Below are positions 13,601 to 28,500 of a stretch of DNA of 64,000 bases, in pieces. Source of the stretch: Anisus vortex (lineage: Eukaryota > Mollusca > Gastropoda > Planorbidae); NCBI GenBank assembly GCA_949126835.1, contig OX421499.1:7075026-7139025 (forward strand), in the 5' to 3' direction. The translations under genes and the position numbers were made by a program. Each line of letters starts with the position of its first letter. The first letter of the stretch is position 1. The notes beneath the pieces were generated by a model. The model had not been told where the DNA came from. It did not search any database and saw nothing but the letters and a program-made list of their open reading frames with translations.

Positions 13601-16415
13601 TCCTACGCTCAACCGTGGTCCGAGTCTAGTCTTGCATTTCTATTAATATTTAAATGATGTTAGGTTACTTGGTTTTCCTTGTTTGTTCAGGCAACCCATT
13701 CCATGACCGGATACCACTCGGGAAGAAAGAGAACTTATATGCATTTGTTCTCGCATAAGGGATAAGAAAAAACGTTTCTGTGCTTAAGTTTATTTGAACA
13801 TTGCAACAGGTTGTTATTGGGTTGTATTTCTAATTTATTTAGAGTTAAGTTGTTGTTTTTTAATGTAACAAAGATAATTTCTTATCCGCCATACTTGAAA
13901 GAAACATTTAAACTTCTTCTTAATCATTCGTAATCCTAACCCTAAATGTCAATCTTAACCCTTAAATCTTCTCTTTGAAACTTTATATTTGAATTGAATC
14001 GTTGTATTTCCGGCCTGTCAACATCAAAGGATATATAAGGCCTTTTTGATAACGTTGTTGTCATGTTTTTGTTGTATCCATTTTATTGTTCTTATATCTT
14101 TAAATTCTGTAGTACATTTGGATGTCTTTAATATGGTTTATTATATAATTTGGTTTCATTTTGCTGAAAAGTTCATGAAGAGTTCTACAGTAATAGTATT
14201 TACGTCGATTTTCACTAAATGTATTGCATTCCAACAAAACGTGAGAAACACATTTGGGCCGTTTCTCTTTTTAAGAGGAAGAAATGTGTTCGTTTTTGTG
14301 TCCTATATGTAGTCTGCAGAGAATCACTTTGTCCTTTCCAATTAGTACGCCTATATCATGCCAGGTTATTGAAACTTTATAATTGTTTTCTTCGATAAAG
14401 TATATTTCCAAAGTGCTATTGAATTTAGCATGATCAGTGCGCTTTCTTTCCACAATTCAGTCGCCGATGCTAGGACGGGGATGGCACCAAAACACAAGCC
14501 AAAGAGAAAGGGCAATGAGCATCAGATGACGCTTTATGCTAGAAAATATATTCAGAACAGCATTGACACAACCAGCATAAATTTATAACGAACAGATCAT
14601 TCAGTATTTTGTGCGCTTATTGCTTCATATTTATGTCACCTCGTTCATATTTTCAGATTCTACTGACTCAAGACTCGGCCCGTGTCCATAGGGAGGTTCT
14701 GAAGAATATGCCGGTGCTGCGAAGGCTGGCCAGGGCAAAACTGGACAAAGAGCAGGTCAAGCTGATGGGCAGTATCCTGGATGATTTGGCTGAGTAAAAT
14801 AATTTATCTTACCTATTCGCCATTAAAATACTTGTGTTTTCCACTATTCGCCCGTACAATTCTGGTGGATTCAATTATATTCCACTTGGAATAGTGGTGG
14901 TCTTATAAAAAAAGACTTTTCACCGCCATTCTGAGAGCCCGGGCGGGTTTCAATGAAAATTTATGTATAAATGTATTCACAATTATTAGTCCAACAATTC
15001 TATTTATCCATGCCGATTTTTTTCCAAATGAAGCCTTTTCCAAGTGAATCCTTTTCCAAATGAAGCCTTTTCCAAATGAAGCATTTTCCTAATGAATCCT
15101 TTTCCAAATGAATCCTTTTCCAAATGAAGCCTTTTCCTAATGAAGCGTTTTCCAAATAAATCCTTTTCCAAATGAAGCCTTTTCCAAATAAAGCCTTTTC
15201 CAAATGAAGCGTTTTCCAAATGCAGCATTTTGCAGATGAAGCTTTTACCCACTGAAGCCCAAAACGATTTTGCGCTGGCATCATAATCCATTTTAATGTC
15301 TTGGTCACGTGTTGCCATTGACTAAAAAACCATTTACATTGATCTAACTTAGTTTTGTGACATGAAAACGGCATTCAAGTAATTAAATTTGTATTGCAGA
15401 CATTAAAACAGTATTTACATGCAATATATTCATTTTTAAAAGTGAAAGCAACTTATTTATCTTGAAAAAAAATTGGAAGCAGTAATTCTATATTATCTTT
15501 TTAAAATGCAATTTGCGTCCCAGAAATCTGTAATTAAACTAAAGGAGAAATGTGTACTGATAAGCCATAATTTTGACACAAAGATAAATGCTTACCATGT
15601 GCTTATGTATTAAATGCGTGCCATGTATTGGCGTACTAATTGCGTGCCATATACATGTGTATACATATATTTCTCCAAAAGGTTTTGCCATCTCCCAATG
15701 ACACCAGATGAGCCCCATCCTATGAACCAGAACATTTTGATCAGCAACGGTGAGTTATCTGAGCCTCATTTTATTATCTGCTCCTAATGTTATTACATAC
15801 TCTTTGTTTTATTACCTGCTGTTAGTTTTATTATCTTCTGCTAGTTTTAATATCTGATCCTACTTCATTATCTGTTCATCGTTAATTAGCTACTCCTATT
15901 TTTATTATTAGCTCCACATATTTTTATTATCTACTCCTAGCTTTAGCATCTTCTCCTCGCTTCATTATCTGCTCTCCATTACATAAAGTTCATTCTTTGA
16001 TTATCTTCTCCTTAATCCACTGTATTAGCTGAATATGTATATTTATTAACTCCCTGTTTAGTAATAAATGTGTTTTTTTATATTTCAACAATAGATCCAT
16101 GTTTAATTATCGCCCCTCTTGCTTAATTATCTACTCCTTATATTTTATAAACTTTTTTACGACTAGCTGCACCTGTTTTCATTATCAACCTCTTCAAGCC
16201 GTTTGTTCATCTTATCTTGTACTGTTTCTTTTATTGTGTATTCTAGGTATCCTGACAATATTGTTTGATATCTTGGTTCAGGAAGTTGATATCAAGCTCT
16301 TTGTAAGTTCACTAAGGTTGTGTTGTTGTTTTTTTTTAAAAATGTTGCAATATGTTGTTAGGCAGGCAGGTAGATAGATAGATAAATGGTTAGATAGATA
16401 GATAGATAGATAAAT

Positions 16416-16502
<87 letters not shown>

Positions 16503-19500
16503 GCATTTTATGTATATAAAGTATATAATTTACCCTGAGATGTATATATCAGTAAACTAGCCACTTATAAATAATATTAAAGGGTGGATATTATAAAACA
16601 ATTAAATGCAGCATTAACGAATCTACAGGAACAATATGGCGGCATGACCTCTGTGTTCAGAAAGACCCTGTATCTGCTGAAACTGTTAGCTAGAGAGAAC
16701 GAGGCTGTACAGATGCACATTTTTGAAAGACTGGACATTCTACTGGACGTCAGGGTCGTGGAAAGCGAACTGGCCATCGCACTTAGAGAGGTAAGGTTCA
16801 AACCTTCTGCTTAGCATGTGTTGGTCATTTACAGAAATTGTGTTGTGACTTGTGACTGATTTCTGTGGGGGGTTTTTAAGTCTGATTTCTTAGTATAACC
16901 AAAGACTATAATTAGATGAACCGCTTGCTTTAATATTTCTGCTATTTGATGACTCGTATGACTTCTCTTCGGAATTCACGATTATCGATTATACTGTCAA
17001 AGAATTTAATATTATAGTATTTGGTACTGTACACTTCCGTTTTATTTAATCGCTACAATTTTCTCACTGAAAAGTTAAGATTAGGTTCGCTTTATTGGCT
17101 GCGCTAGGAAAAAAAATAAAACATGAGCTCTAAAAATAGAGCCAGCGGTGCATCTTTTAAGTTATTATAATCTTTGCTAAAACGAAAGGTTAATGTTTAA
17201 CATTGACTCAAGTTTTGAATTACAAACAGTAACATTAATTGAAGCTTGAATTTATTAAAAGTATACAATAAATAGAGAATATACCTTATTTTTAGGTTTC
17301 AAGCTTGTATTGTCCGTTAATATAGACAGCACCTTGCAATACAGTTTACAAGTTTCCTTTTTTCTTTACACAGGAATACTTGAGTGCAACGCGTAGGCCG
17401 CGCATGCGCAAACTAACTATTCAGCTCTAAAAATAAAACAAGCGGTCAATCTTATTAAAGTCTTTGGTACAACATGTCACTTTTTATTGTTTTCTGGATT
17501 TTTTTAAAGAATGTTCAAAATTTTTTTAATTTATTTTTTTAGATCTTTGTCATTTTTCTTCTTTTGTTTATGTGTTTTTTTATAAGCTTGTGTCACTTTT
17601 TTCGTAAAAATATATTGTTTCTATTTATCTAAAAATGCAAAATAAATGAGTTGTGTCCCCCGTTTCTAGGTTTTCTATGGCAATCAAAACACTTGTCTCA
17701 AGATCAACCCCAGGCAGATCCAAAAGATCGTCAACAGGGCGGCGGACCTGCAGGAGAAGGGCCCCGAGTTCCTCGACCTCCTCTCCATGGTCGTGAAGGT
17801 CGCGGGCACGGACCTGACGTTGAAGCGGAACCAGGCTTACGTCATGAAGTACATCATGCAAAACTACAAGAAGGTGGCCTTCGTCCTTGACTTGCCAAGA
17901 GAAGAAAGGTGAAGTCAGTTCACGTGTCGGGGAATGCCATCCCAGCGGGCACACTACGTCGTATCTACGTGGAAAAGAGTGGAAACAACGAAAATTCGTG
18001 GTTTGAACGTTTTGTCCCCGTCGATAAGTCGTGGTGTGCCCGCTGGGATTGAATGAAATGTTTAAACATAATAAAATTATTTAAATATAGTTTAACACAG
18101 TATTAAAATGACATCATTTTCTTTAATCTGTGTTTTGAAAAGATATTAACATGAACCTTTTTCATCATACAAGTTGCCAAACTCTGATGGATGATACCTA
18201 ACATCAGTCGGGGAAAAGTAAAGGCGGCTTGGCTTTGTGCTGGCCACACTATTCCTTTGCGCATACGGAAACTTGTGAACGCCCTGTGCCCTAGATAAAC
18301 TTGTTTTAAAAAATAAACATTACTTTATTTTTACCTATTCTTATGTGGCGCTGAGCTATTGGCACATTAGCTCTTTTGAAACATTTAAACTTGGCACATT
18401 GGGACTCAAGACACTTTTTCTTTGAAGCTTCTTAAAACATCCGCTTTTTAGCTATGCTAGCTATTAAAATATTTGCTGTCTAGCTATGCTAGCTATTAAA
18501 ACATCCGCTTTCTAGCTATGCTAGCTATTAAAATATTTGCTGTCTAGCTATGCTAGCTATTAAAATATTTGCTGTCTAGCTATGCTAGCTATTAAAACAT
18601 CCGCTTTCTAGCTATGCTAGCTATTAAAACATTTGCTGTCTAGCTATGCTAGCTATTAAATTATTTGCTGTCTAGCTATGCTAGCTATTAAAACATCCGC
18701 TTTCTAGCTATGCTAGCTATTAAATTATTTGCTGTCTAGCTATGCTAGCTATTAAATTATTTGCTGTCTAGCTATGCTAGCTGTTAAAACATTTGCTGTC
18801 TAGCTATGCTAGCTATTAAAACATTTGCTGTCTAGCTATGCTAGCTGTTAAAACATTTGCTGTCTAGCTATGCTAGCTATTAAAACATCCGCTTTCTAGC
18901 TATGCTAGCTATTAAAACATTTGCTGTCTAGCTATGCTAGCTATTAAAACATTTGCTGTCTAGCTATGCTAGCTATTAAAACATTTGCTGTCTAGCTATG
19001 CTAGCTATTAAAACATTTGCTGTCTAGCTATGCTAGCTATTAAAACATTTGCTGTCTAGCTATGTTAGCTGTTAAAACATCTGCGCTTTCTAGCCATGCT
19101 AGCTATTAAAAACATTTGCTTTTAGCTATTTAAACATCTGCTTTAATTAGATACTATTATTTACGTTCGTATTATTTACACTTACAGAGAGGCTATACTT
19201 ACACAGACAGACAAGATGTCAAGACTGAGATATTACATCTGTCTACTGGATCTCTTAGCTGCATGCGCTGAGGTTAGTGGTCAGTAATTATGTCTAAAAT
19301 TACAGGTACCAGAACTCTCTGTTGTATAGCGGGTTCCGCAATATGAGAAAACAACCCAAGTTAAAGATAAGCTTCTTATTCATTCGCTTGTTGTCGTTTC
19401 TAACTGTTGTTTGTGTGCAATTGGAAGTGGTGTCAATGAAGTGAAGAGGTCTAGAAAACTTGCTGGGGATCCCAAACTTAAGTTTGTGGCACAAAATAAT

Positions 19501-22500
19501 AAGATAAGATAAGATAAGATTGCTTTAAGGATCCAAATGAATGGAAAATTGACTTGATTACATAAATTCCGTTTTTCAGCATACCTAAAACAATATTAAA
19601 GAACCATTTGTACTCAAACACAATAGACATTCACGCACACTATCATACCATTTATCATACAAGAAAAAAGTAGGCCTATTATTTAGGAGTCAGCTATTGA
19701 GCTGACACATTAATATAATGTTAATAATAGTAATTATTACGCCAGAAAAGACAACAGAACAAAAAGTAAAAATCCCAGAATTTGCTTGGGTTCAAAATTT
19801 TCTGCACTGCCGAAAGAAAGGCTAAATGCATCTCAAGTTCTTGTTATCATTTTTATTATTTTGGTGTTTAAGGAGCATTCCACCAACCCTGTTAGTTGTT
19901 AATAATAATTGTTATGTACTTTTTAACAAGGCTAATCTAGCAATAACATTTCATGCCAAAATATACTTGCAGTTTTAGGTTTATGCTATAAATGCTTGCT
20001 TTAAAGAAAAAAAGCTATAAGAACAAAAAATATTTCTTGCATGAATCTTTCCGAAATTGACAACAATGATTATTTTATTCGCCCACCCTTTAACGACATG
20101 AGAAATAGAATGAGTGGAAAAGTGGATCATCATTGGCCATCGAACGCAACCATTGTAATTGTCTATACCAGGTGTGGGCAACCTTTTGATAAAAGTGTGC
20201 CAAAGTGGGATTTCTAATTTATTCAGAGTGCCAACAGGCTAAAAGTCATCCTGCTTTGGCACTCACTTACTTGCAAAAGATACTTGAATTTCCTTATTCA
20301 GAGTCTTCCGCGTGCCATTGAAAATCGCTCTGCGTGCCAGTCCTGGCACGCGTGCCGTAGGTTGCCGACCCCAGGTATATACAGCAAGTACATGTATATT
20401 TCTTTTAATGTTTTAGAACGAATGGGAAAATCCGATTTTGAACCTATTGGATATTATCGATAAAATAAAGGCGTAAAAAATATAGTAGAAAAGCCGAACC
20501 TAGACTGGTACATTAAAAAAAACTAGTCTACCCATAAATTAAACATTAAATCCCTTAAAACTCATCACCACCTTCACTTACTCCATAACCCGAGTGAAGA
20601 TAGTTGGGGCACCGTTGAAGGTTTGTATCCGGTCCACTCCCTGATGTCATCCTCCAATCGTCTCTTCTGCTTGACTCTCTTTCTTCCACCCTACACTGTG
20701 CCCTGCGGGGTGGTTTTCGCCAGGCCTTCGGGTCTTGCCACACGCCCGTACCATCTGAGTTGTGTGTGTGTGTGTGTTGTTGTGGGTTTTTTTTGCATTT
20801 TATGGCGCTGAGTGGATCCTTGTGAGCCGCTGACGTTGATGATTCGCTTTCGGTCAGCCTCATTTCTAATGCCTAAAACACGTAGCAAAGCATAACTATT
20901 GGCTGATAAAATTATTTTAACCTCCTTTCATAATATTGTATGTTGAAAGGGAGAGAATCTGTTCATAGAATCTCTGTGCCAAACGATTCTGCCCATGGAG
21001 GACCTACTGGCCATCCTAAACAACCCAGCCATCGACAATGTCCTGAAGAAGCCTTTCCTCAGATGTCTACATCACGTGTATATGAAGAGCACGGGCAACG
21101 TCGTGGACATGCAGACCAGTGAAATCCCTCACGACACGTAAGTTTTTTTAATAGATTTTTTCAAATTATAAATTTTCGGTTTTCTTACAATTTTTTTTTC
21201 TGAGCACCCATTGAACCTGTATTAGAATTGTATTGTAATCTATACGCTCTTAAACCTCTTTTCTATAGTGGATTTTATCTAAGCTTTTTTTTAGGGGTTC
21301 TCAATGCTATTTCTGTAAGATCACTGGTTTTTTTATTTTTTTAAGATTATTAGCTAACAGGTTTGGGAACGCAAATTTAATTTATATATACATGTATAAT
21401 ACATATGTATAATATATATGTATAAACTAATATTATTCATTGTATTTATCAACATTTCCTTCCGTTATATTAGAAAACCACAAACAAAATGGATATCACA
21501 ACAGGGCTTTTTTTTTTACTTAGCCATCTTGCAAGAGACAGAGATGGCTGATGACAGCTGACATCTGACTCCAGTGGCTACTTGTCATATAATTTCTCTA
21601 TCTTAACTCCATCTTGTCATTTACATTTACGCTTGAACATCGTGGTCCAGGTCATATCAATGTTCAGGAATGAACCAGGGGGGATGGGGTGGTGGGGGGG
21701 GGCAGCCACCCCACGGCACGTTGATACACGCCGTGTAAACTTAGGGTACGGGTTTTCCCCAGGCCACATGCACTAGTTTCTCCCACTGCGGAATTCCCAT
21801 CGGATTATTATAGTGGTGGCTCTCCCGTATACCTGCAATGTGGCCAAGTAGCGCAAATCCCATACTATGGCTTCGAAAAAATGCCCTTTTGTGCTTTTTT
21901 TCTCTTTTTTTGTTTACGATTATGCTCTTCAGTCACACCCCTCGCGTACGCAACGGTGAGATGCCAAGGGCAATGTGCACCGTGCATCCAACTTTCACTT
22001 ATCCCAATCAAAGCTTCTTTTTTTTTTTTCTTACAAACCAATAGGATTCAAGGGAAATAATACTAGACGCTCACAAACGCTCATTTAGAGACTGTTTTTG
22101 CAACTGAAATATTTCAATTATAATCGGGAATCTCCAAAACTGTGTTCTCAGAAAGTTCAAAGACTATCATAATACACTCGGCAATTTTCAGAATTTATCT
22201 TAATTTGAGTTCTTATCTTATATACAGCAGACGTTCCTTCTATAAAGTCATACTTCTACAATTCTACATGAAAAGTTATGAAACGACATAATTTGAGAAT
22301 GTAAAATTTAGATATACTTGTTTTACAAATACATTAATACAATTGAAACATTTTTCTTCACATTCACCGACAAGAACGGACTTATACAAAAGGCTACAAT
22401 AAGATGGACCGCTTGCTTTGTTATTTCTGCTATTTGATAATAACCTGTTTCGGAATTTCCCGATTCCAATAAGTCTTGCACACTTCCGGTTTATTTAATC

Positions 22501-25500
22501 GCTATGATTTTATTTAGGAAAACTGACTATTCAACACTAAAAATAGAGCAAGCGGTCCATCTTATTATAGTCTTTGCTTTAATAATATTAAATCGTAGTG
22601 ATTAAATAAACCGCAAGTATACTATGCAAACTGGAATCGGGAATTCCGAAAAGAAGACACTTTTGTCATCAAGCGTTCCATCTTATTATAGTCTTTGCTT
22701 ATACTTAATATTCGATAAATAATATTAAATCATAGCGATTAAATACACCGGACGTATACAATGCAAACTGGAATTCCGAAAAAAAGTCATTCGAGTCATC
22801 AAATAGCAGAAATATTTAAAGCAAGCTGTCCATCTTATTATAGTCTTTGGAAAGTTCCACTTTGTTGAAATATTTCACAATTCCATTCATAAACTTTTCT
22901 TTCTGCGTTTGTAACTCCTTTATAGCCACAGCGATTCCTCGTGAGTTAATTTCATTGTTGTCTTTTCTGCTTGCGTTAATCAAATTTTTTAATGTTAAAT
23001 AAAACTAAAATAAAAGTAAGTTTTATAGTCCATATTTCCGGCAGGTTCAGATCTTGTGCACTTGGTTTTGTTCAGATCTTGTGCACTTGGTTTCGTTCAG
23101 ATCTTGTGCACTTGGTTTTGTTCAGATCTTGTGCACTTGGTTTTATTCAGATCTGGTGCACTTAATTTTATTCAGACCTGGTGCACCGGACTTTGTATAG
23201 ATCTTGTGCACTTGGTTTTATTTAGATCTGGTGCACTGGACTTTGTTCAGATCTTGTGCCCTGGATTTTGTTCAGATCTGGTGCACTTGGTTTCGTTCAG
23301 TTCTAGTGCACTTGGTTTTATTCAGAAACAGTGCACTTTGTTTCGTTCAGATCTTCTGCACTTGGTTTTATTCAGATCTGGTGCACTGGACTTTGTTCAG
23401 ATCTGGTGCACTTTGTTTCGTTCAGATCTAGTGCACTTGATTTTATTCGGATTTTGTGCACTTGGTTTTATTCAGATCTGGTGCACTTGGTTTTATTCAG
23501 ATCTGGTGCACTTGGTTTTATTCAGATATGGTGCACTGTACTTTGTTCAGATCTTGTGCACTTGGTTTTAATCAGATCTGGTCACTGGACTTTGTTCAGA
23601 TCTAGTGCACTTGGTTTTATTTAGATCTGGTGCACTGGACTTTGTTCAGATCTAGTGCACTTGGTTTTATTTAGATCTGGTGCACTGGACTTAGTTCAGA
23701 TCTAGTGCACTTGGTTGTATTCAGACCTAGTGCACTTGCTTATATTCAGACCTAGTGCACTTGGTTTTATTTAGATCTAGAGCACTTGGTTTTATTCAGA
23801 TCTTGTGCACTGGGTTTTTTTTTCAGAACTTTTGTTCACAACCGCTGCACATACATGTAGTTATTGTTTTGTTAAATAAAACGTGCGCAAGTGTTTGCTA
23901 AGTCCAAGTGCACAAGGTTTTGTTCGGTACTAAAGCACAAATTTGATCTTAGCCAGTGCACAAGCTCATGTTTTGAACCAGTGCACAGTATTTTTTCTCT
24001 GCGTCAGATAGCTTTATGTTCGTCACTTTACATTTTAATCTTTAAAAAAAGCAAACTTGTCGTTTCTTGTATAAAAACGTTATCGTTGCTAAGATTTGAA
24101 CACTTTTCTGAATCACCTGTCAAAAACAAATGTTCATGTCTCGAATTGTTCACTTTTTCAATATTTTAAGCCACGATCAAAAATGTGTTTTTTCTGTGGT
24201 TTTATTTCTTAAAATATTGTTTTTTTCATCTTTTGGTATTGAAATATTCCAAGCAAAGACCGACAGGCGATCGCCACAAAGTCAAGAGTCAATGTCTACA
24301 TGTGCGTGGGTAGTTACACGGGCGTGGTTGGTAATATTGGGCGTGGTTAGTTACATGGGCATGGTTGGTTATATGGGCGTTCTTAGTTACATGGGCATGG
24401 TTGGTTATATGGGCGTGGTTTGTTACATGGGCATGGTTGGTAATATGGGCGTGGTTAGTTACATTGGCATGTTTGGTTATATGGGCGTGGTTAGTTACAC
24501 ATGGGCATGGTTGGTAATGTGGGCATGGTCAGTTACATGGGCATGGTTGGTTATATGGGCGGGGTTAATTACAGGGGCATGGTTGGTTATATTGGCGTGG
24601 ATATTTATATTGGCGTTGTTAGTTACATGAGCGTGGTTAGTTACATGGGTGTGGTTATTTTACATTGGCTTGATTAGTTACATGGGCATGGTTGGTTATA
24701 TGGGCGTGGTTATTTACTTTGGCGTTGTTAGTTACAAGGGCGTGGTTAGTTACATGGGCGTGGTTGGTTATATTGGCGTAGTTATTTTACATTGGCTTGA
24801 TTAGTTACATGGGCATGGTTGGTTATATGGGCGTTGTTATTTACATTGGCGTTGTTAGTTACAAGGGCGTGGTTAGTTACATGGGCGTGGTTATTTTACG
24901 TGGGCTTGGTTAGTTACACTGGCATGGTTGGTAATATGGTTGTAGATTTATTAATTGAGTGCTCTTTCACGTTTAGCCCTTCTTTTGCCGAGTTGGATCA
25001 AACCAATGGTGTATGTTGCTACTGGCGTCAGTTTCGTGCGAAATAGTAGTGTGTAAAATATATTATGCCTCCTCACGAATGTCCCATCCGACTTACTTGA
25101 ACTAGATGGGCTTAGACGGCAACCAACTCTCCATTGATTTCTTCGGAGACCTTCGCTAGCCTGGTAAGAAATAGCATCGCTGCAGAGCTCTTCACACTCA
25201 GTTAGCAGATTTTCTATGGTGAACTAGTCGCAAGAAAGCGCTGGGGAGGAGGGCAAAAGAAGAGGCTTAAAGATAGTGTTGGATTTCTAGCTAGGCCTAC
25301 AAGGCCCTGGCCTAGGGGCCCAGCCTGCCTAGGGGCTACAGTGGCGGAATCCTTACATTAGCTCAAAAGCCTGGCTTGCCTTATCAAAAAGCTTTGTCGA
25401 AAATAATATTTAAAAAAATATTTTTATTACATTTTGCCAAAAACAGGGCGTTCATAATATAACTTACAGAGCTGCGCGCAACAAAGCTAGAATTAGGAAT

Positions 25501-28500
25501 CTTCGTTTCCCCTCTCTCTCGCCTGCAGTATCCACGCTTAGCATTGCCAGGCCACGCGCAGGCAGTCCATTCTATAATGCAGTCAATTGACTATGATGAC
25601 GTCATTCGTTCTTTTGCAAAGAAGACAGTTCGTCGTATTATTCTATACATTTTATAGAATAAGATAACTAACTATACATGTAGTAACATAGACTGTATTA
25701 TTCTGATGTTTATTAAAGTCGTTAAAAAAAATTATATGTTCTGTACTAGTGCATTTAATTAGCTAAATGTCCTAAATTGCTTCAGGATGGTGAGGGGAGG
25801 GGGCAAATGTCAAGTGCCTAGTGGCCCTGAGTCTCTAGGTTCGGGCCTGTTTAAAGACGCATACGTTATGATATTATCCCCTTCGCTGTAGTGTATTATG
25901 AATTCAGAAAGGTTTATAGTGACACGGAGAATGCTAGACTCCAGTGTGTTGTTATGCGTAAGTAACACTATTTACGGTACATACATACATTTCCCGCTAT
26001 TTCAATGTGTACATAGCACGAAGTAAAGACCCAATTGTATTATATGACATGTTCGTTGCAAAACTTTAACAGTTTAGTTCCTGCTAAATAAAAATCACAC
26101 TTTCCTATCTTGTTTGTCTTTTATTCTTCTTCTTCATTGTACTGTGGAGACCCGAGGAGAAAGTCCACAGGGTGATTTGATTACAAATGCTCAGGGGTAA
26201 AAAATTTTCATTAACTACTTATATATCGAAATATATAAATAAATAAATAAATAAATATGAGACTTATATAGCGCATATCCCGTTCCTGTTGGGAACAGAT
26301 CTATGCGCTGCTGTAAACATAGTGCTGCCTGCTGGCGCAAATACGTTTACAGGCCCAAAACTCCTGCAGGGTGACAGGGATCCGCCGGTGGCAGGGATCG
26401 AACCCGCGACCTGTCCGATGGTTTTTGGTTGACAGTCCGGTGTGCTAACCACTAGACCAGCCGGCTTCATTATATATCGTCATAACTTCAGTCAGCCAGA
26501 ATACAATAGCTGACTACTAATGAACTTTTTCTTGCTTGATAAATTGTGTGATTGTGTGTGCGCTTGTCTAATTTTATAAGAATATTTCTGTGCTTGTCTA
26601 CAAATTACAAATAAGTTTTTTTATTTTGTTTTAAATGTGCTGAAGGACAAAACATCTGTTATGACAAATTTCCATTTGTTTGGATCAATAAAGAAATCTT
26701 ATCTTATCTTATCTTATACATGTTGTATGACAGACGAGGAGTTTCACTGGAGGTATGTAGTCCAATTCTTTAGTGATGATTTGAAATCCGACTCAGATGG
26801 GGCAGTGATGCAGGCTTGGTCCAGTGTGTTTCAGTCTAATGGCTGACTGAAAAAAAAAGAATTTTTGTAGACGTCGTTGCGTGCGGGTGGAACACGCAGT
26901 TTGAGATGATGACCTCGGGTAGAGCGGGACACTTGTTGGATGAGATTTGGCTGTTTGGACATGTCCACGTGGCCATTCATGATCTTTGACCGTCATGGTG
27001 TCTTTGTCTACCACTCTGCGGTGTTGTAGGGGCTCAAGATGGAGTTTAGCCATTTAAGCAGAGGGGCGCTTGTATGAGGACGTAGTCCTGTAGCATACAA
27101 CGTGCTGCATGTCGTTGGGTCATCTTCAATGTGGAAATCAGGTGCTGTTGGTGGGGATCCCACACTGTCAATGCATAATCAACATAACCAAAACAATGTA
27201 TACTTTTTTTTTTAATCTTCATAGTGTTTTAAAGGAAAAAAATTACATTTGTTTTAAGAACTGTGCTAAAAAAATATTTTTTGACACCAAAGCCCAGCTC
27301 TTAAATTATTAGAATGTTCAGTTTTAATGCGAATCTTATTTTCTATTAGTATCTCCATAGAGGCCAGAGGACTTTTTCAATTCATTCATGAAGTAGTCTG
27401 TGAACACCTTCGGTAAGACTGACCACTGGTCACTCTACGACGTGTGTTTTGCATATATATATATATATATATTTATATATCTATATTCCTATCTTCATTT
27501 ATTTTGTACCATCTTATCTTCGTCTTTCAATAATCATTCTAGACAACTGTATGGAATATGTTCTTCGTTTGTTTCATGCTACTCTGTCCACCCACAAAAA
27601 TCGTTTTCTCTACCCCCACCCTCCGGCCTCCGGCCTCCAAAATCCTCAAACTCTAATCGTATTTTCTTACTTTCAATTCCTTACAAAACATTTCCCTCTT
27701 TTGTTTCCCTTGTTCTATTTCTTCTTTTCGACATGCTGTCTGTTTCCTCCCCCCCTCCCAATTTTTTCACCCACTATTCCCCCTTTCCAAGTTTTCTCAT
27801 ACTTGTGTTTTATGGTAATGCTACAAACAAGGACAAATTTATTCACTAATATCAATGTGATACATGTTCTATGTCTCCCAATTGTCTTGTTTTCTTTTCT
27901 TTGAATATTACATATTATTGCATCATCAAAACACCAACCCTACTCGTTTATTTATTTAAAAAAAAAATAATATTCAACAAAAATATGTAAAAACTTGTAA
28001 ATATGTAAATACAAGCTAAATTGCCCGGCGTTGTCGGGATGAAAATAGAACAGGCTACAGATTATACAGAGTATAAACTACAATGGACAGAAAGCTATTA
28101 ATCTAATTATTATATGTATTTTTTTAAATATTTTTAAATATTGTAATCGGGTAAAAAATAGGCAAGTCTTTTTATTTAACAAAAATCTAAGTCCCCGGGT
28201 GTTGATAGTGGTTTTACAATCTTATTTTGAATTTAATATAAATATTAATTGAAATTTAAAAAAAAAAATGTTTACAGAAACGTTATAGACTAACTGGAGA
28301 ATCGAACCCGGGTCGCCCTCATGGTAGTTGGAAACACAAACTTATCTAACGAAGACGCACGTTTGAAGTGAAATCGCAAAAGTATACTATGAGGCATTAA
28401 GGTCACGTGTCTTTAAATTAACTAATATGATTTGCTGAACTCACACACAGTCTACTTTATATACATAGGTTACATTTCAGAGCGTAGAGTTTTCGTCTCA

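Noticed and set aside
15000..15374. Two overlapping minus-strand ORFs rich in Leu-Glu-Lys and Gly-Lys
   Set aside because: Produced by the 16-bp minisatellite in two frames.
16584..16628. Earlier start of exon 12
   Set aside because: The frame is open, but the AG sites at 16582 and 16612 give the wrong phase relative to exon 11.
23056..23624. 171-codon ORF and overlapping frames in the 25-bp array
   Set aside because: Stop-free repeat unit open in all + frames; no protein family features.
24130..24630. 166-codon ORF with YMGVVSYMGMV
   Set aside because: 18-bp minisatellite read in frame; membrane-like composition is incidental.
26380..26465. Possible tRNA gene on the minus strand
   Set aside because: A and B boxes are present, but there is no full cloverleaf with acceptor pairing and a second copy exists in a repeat; it is a SINE head.
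27400..27904. Two overlapping ORFs of about 150 codons
   Set aside because: Pyrimidine-rich DNA without stops; no motif, no splice logic.
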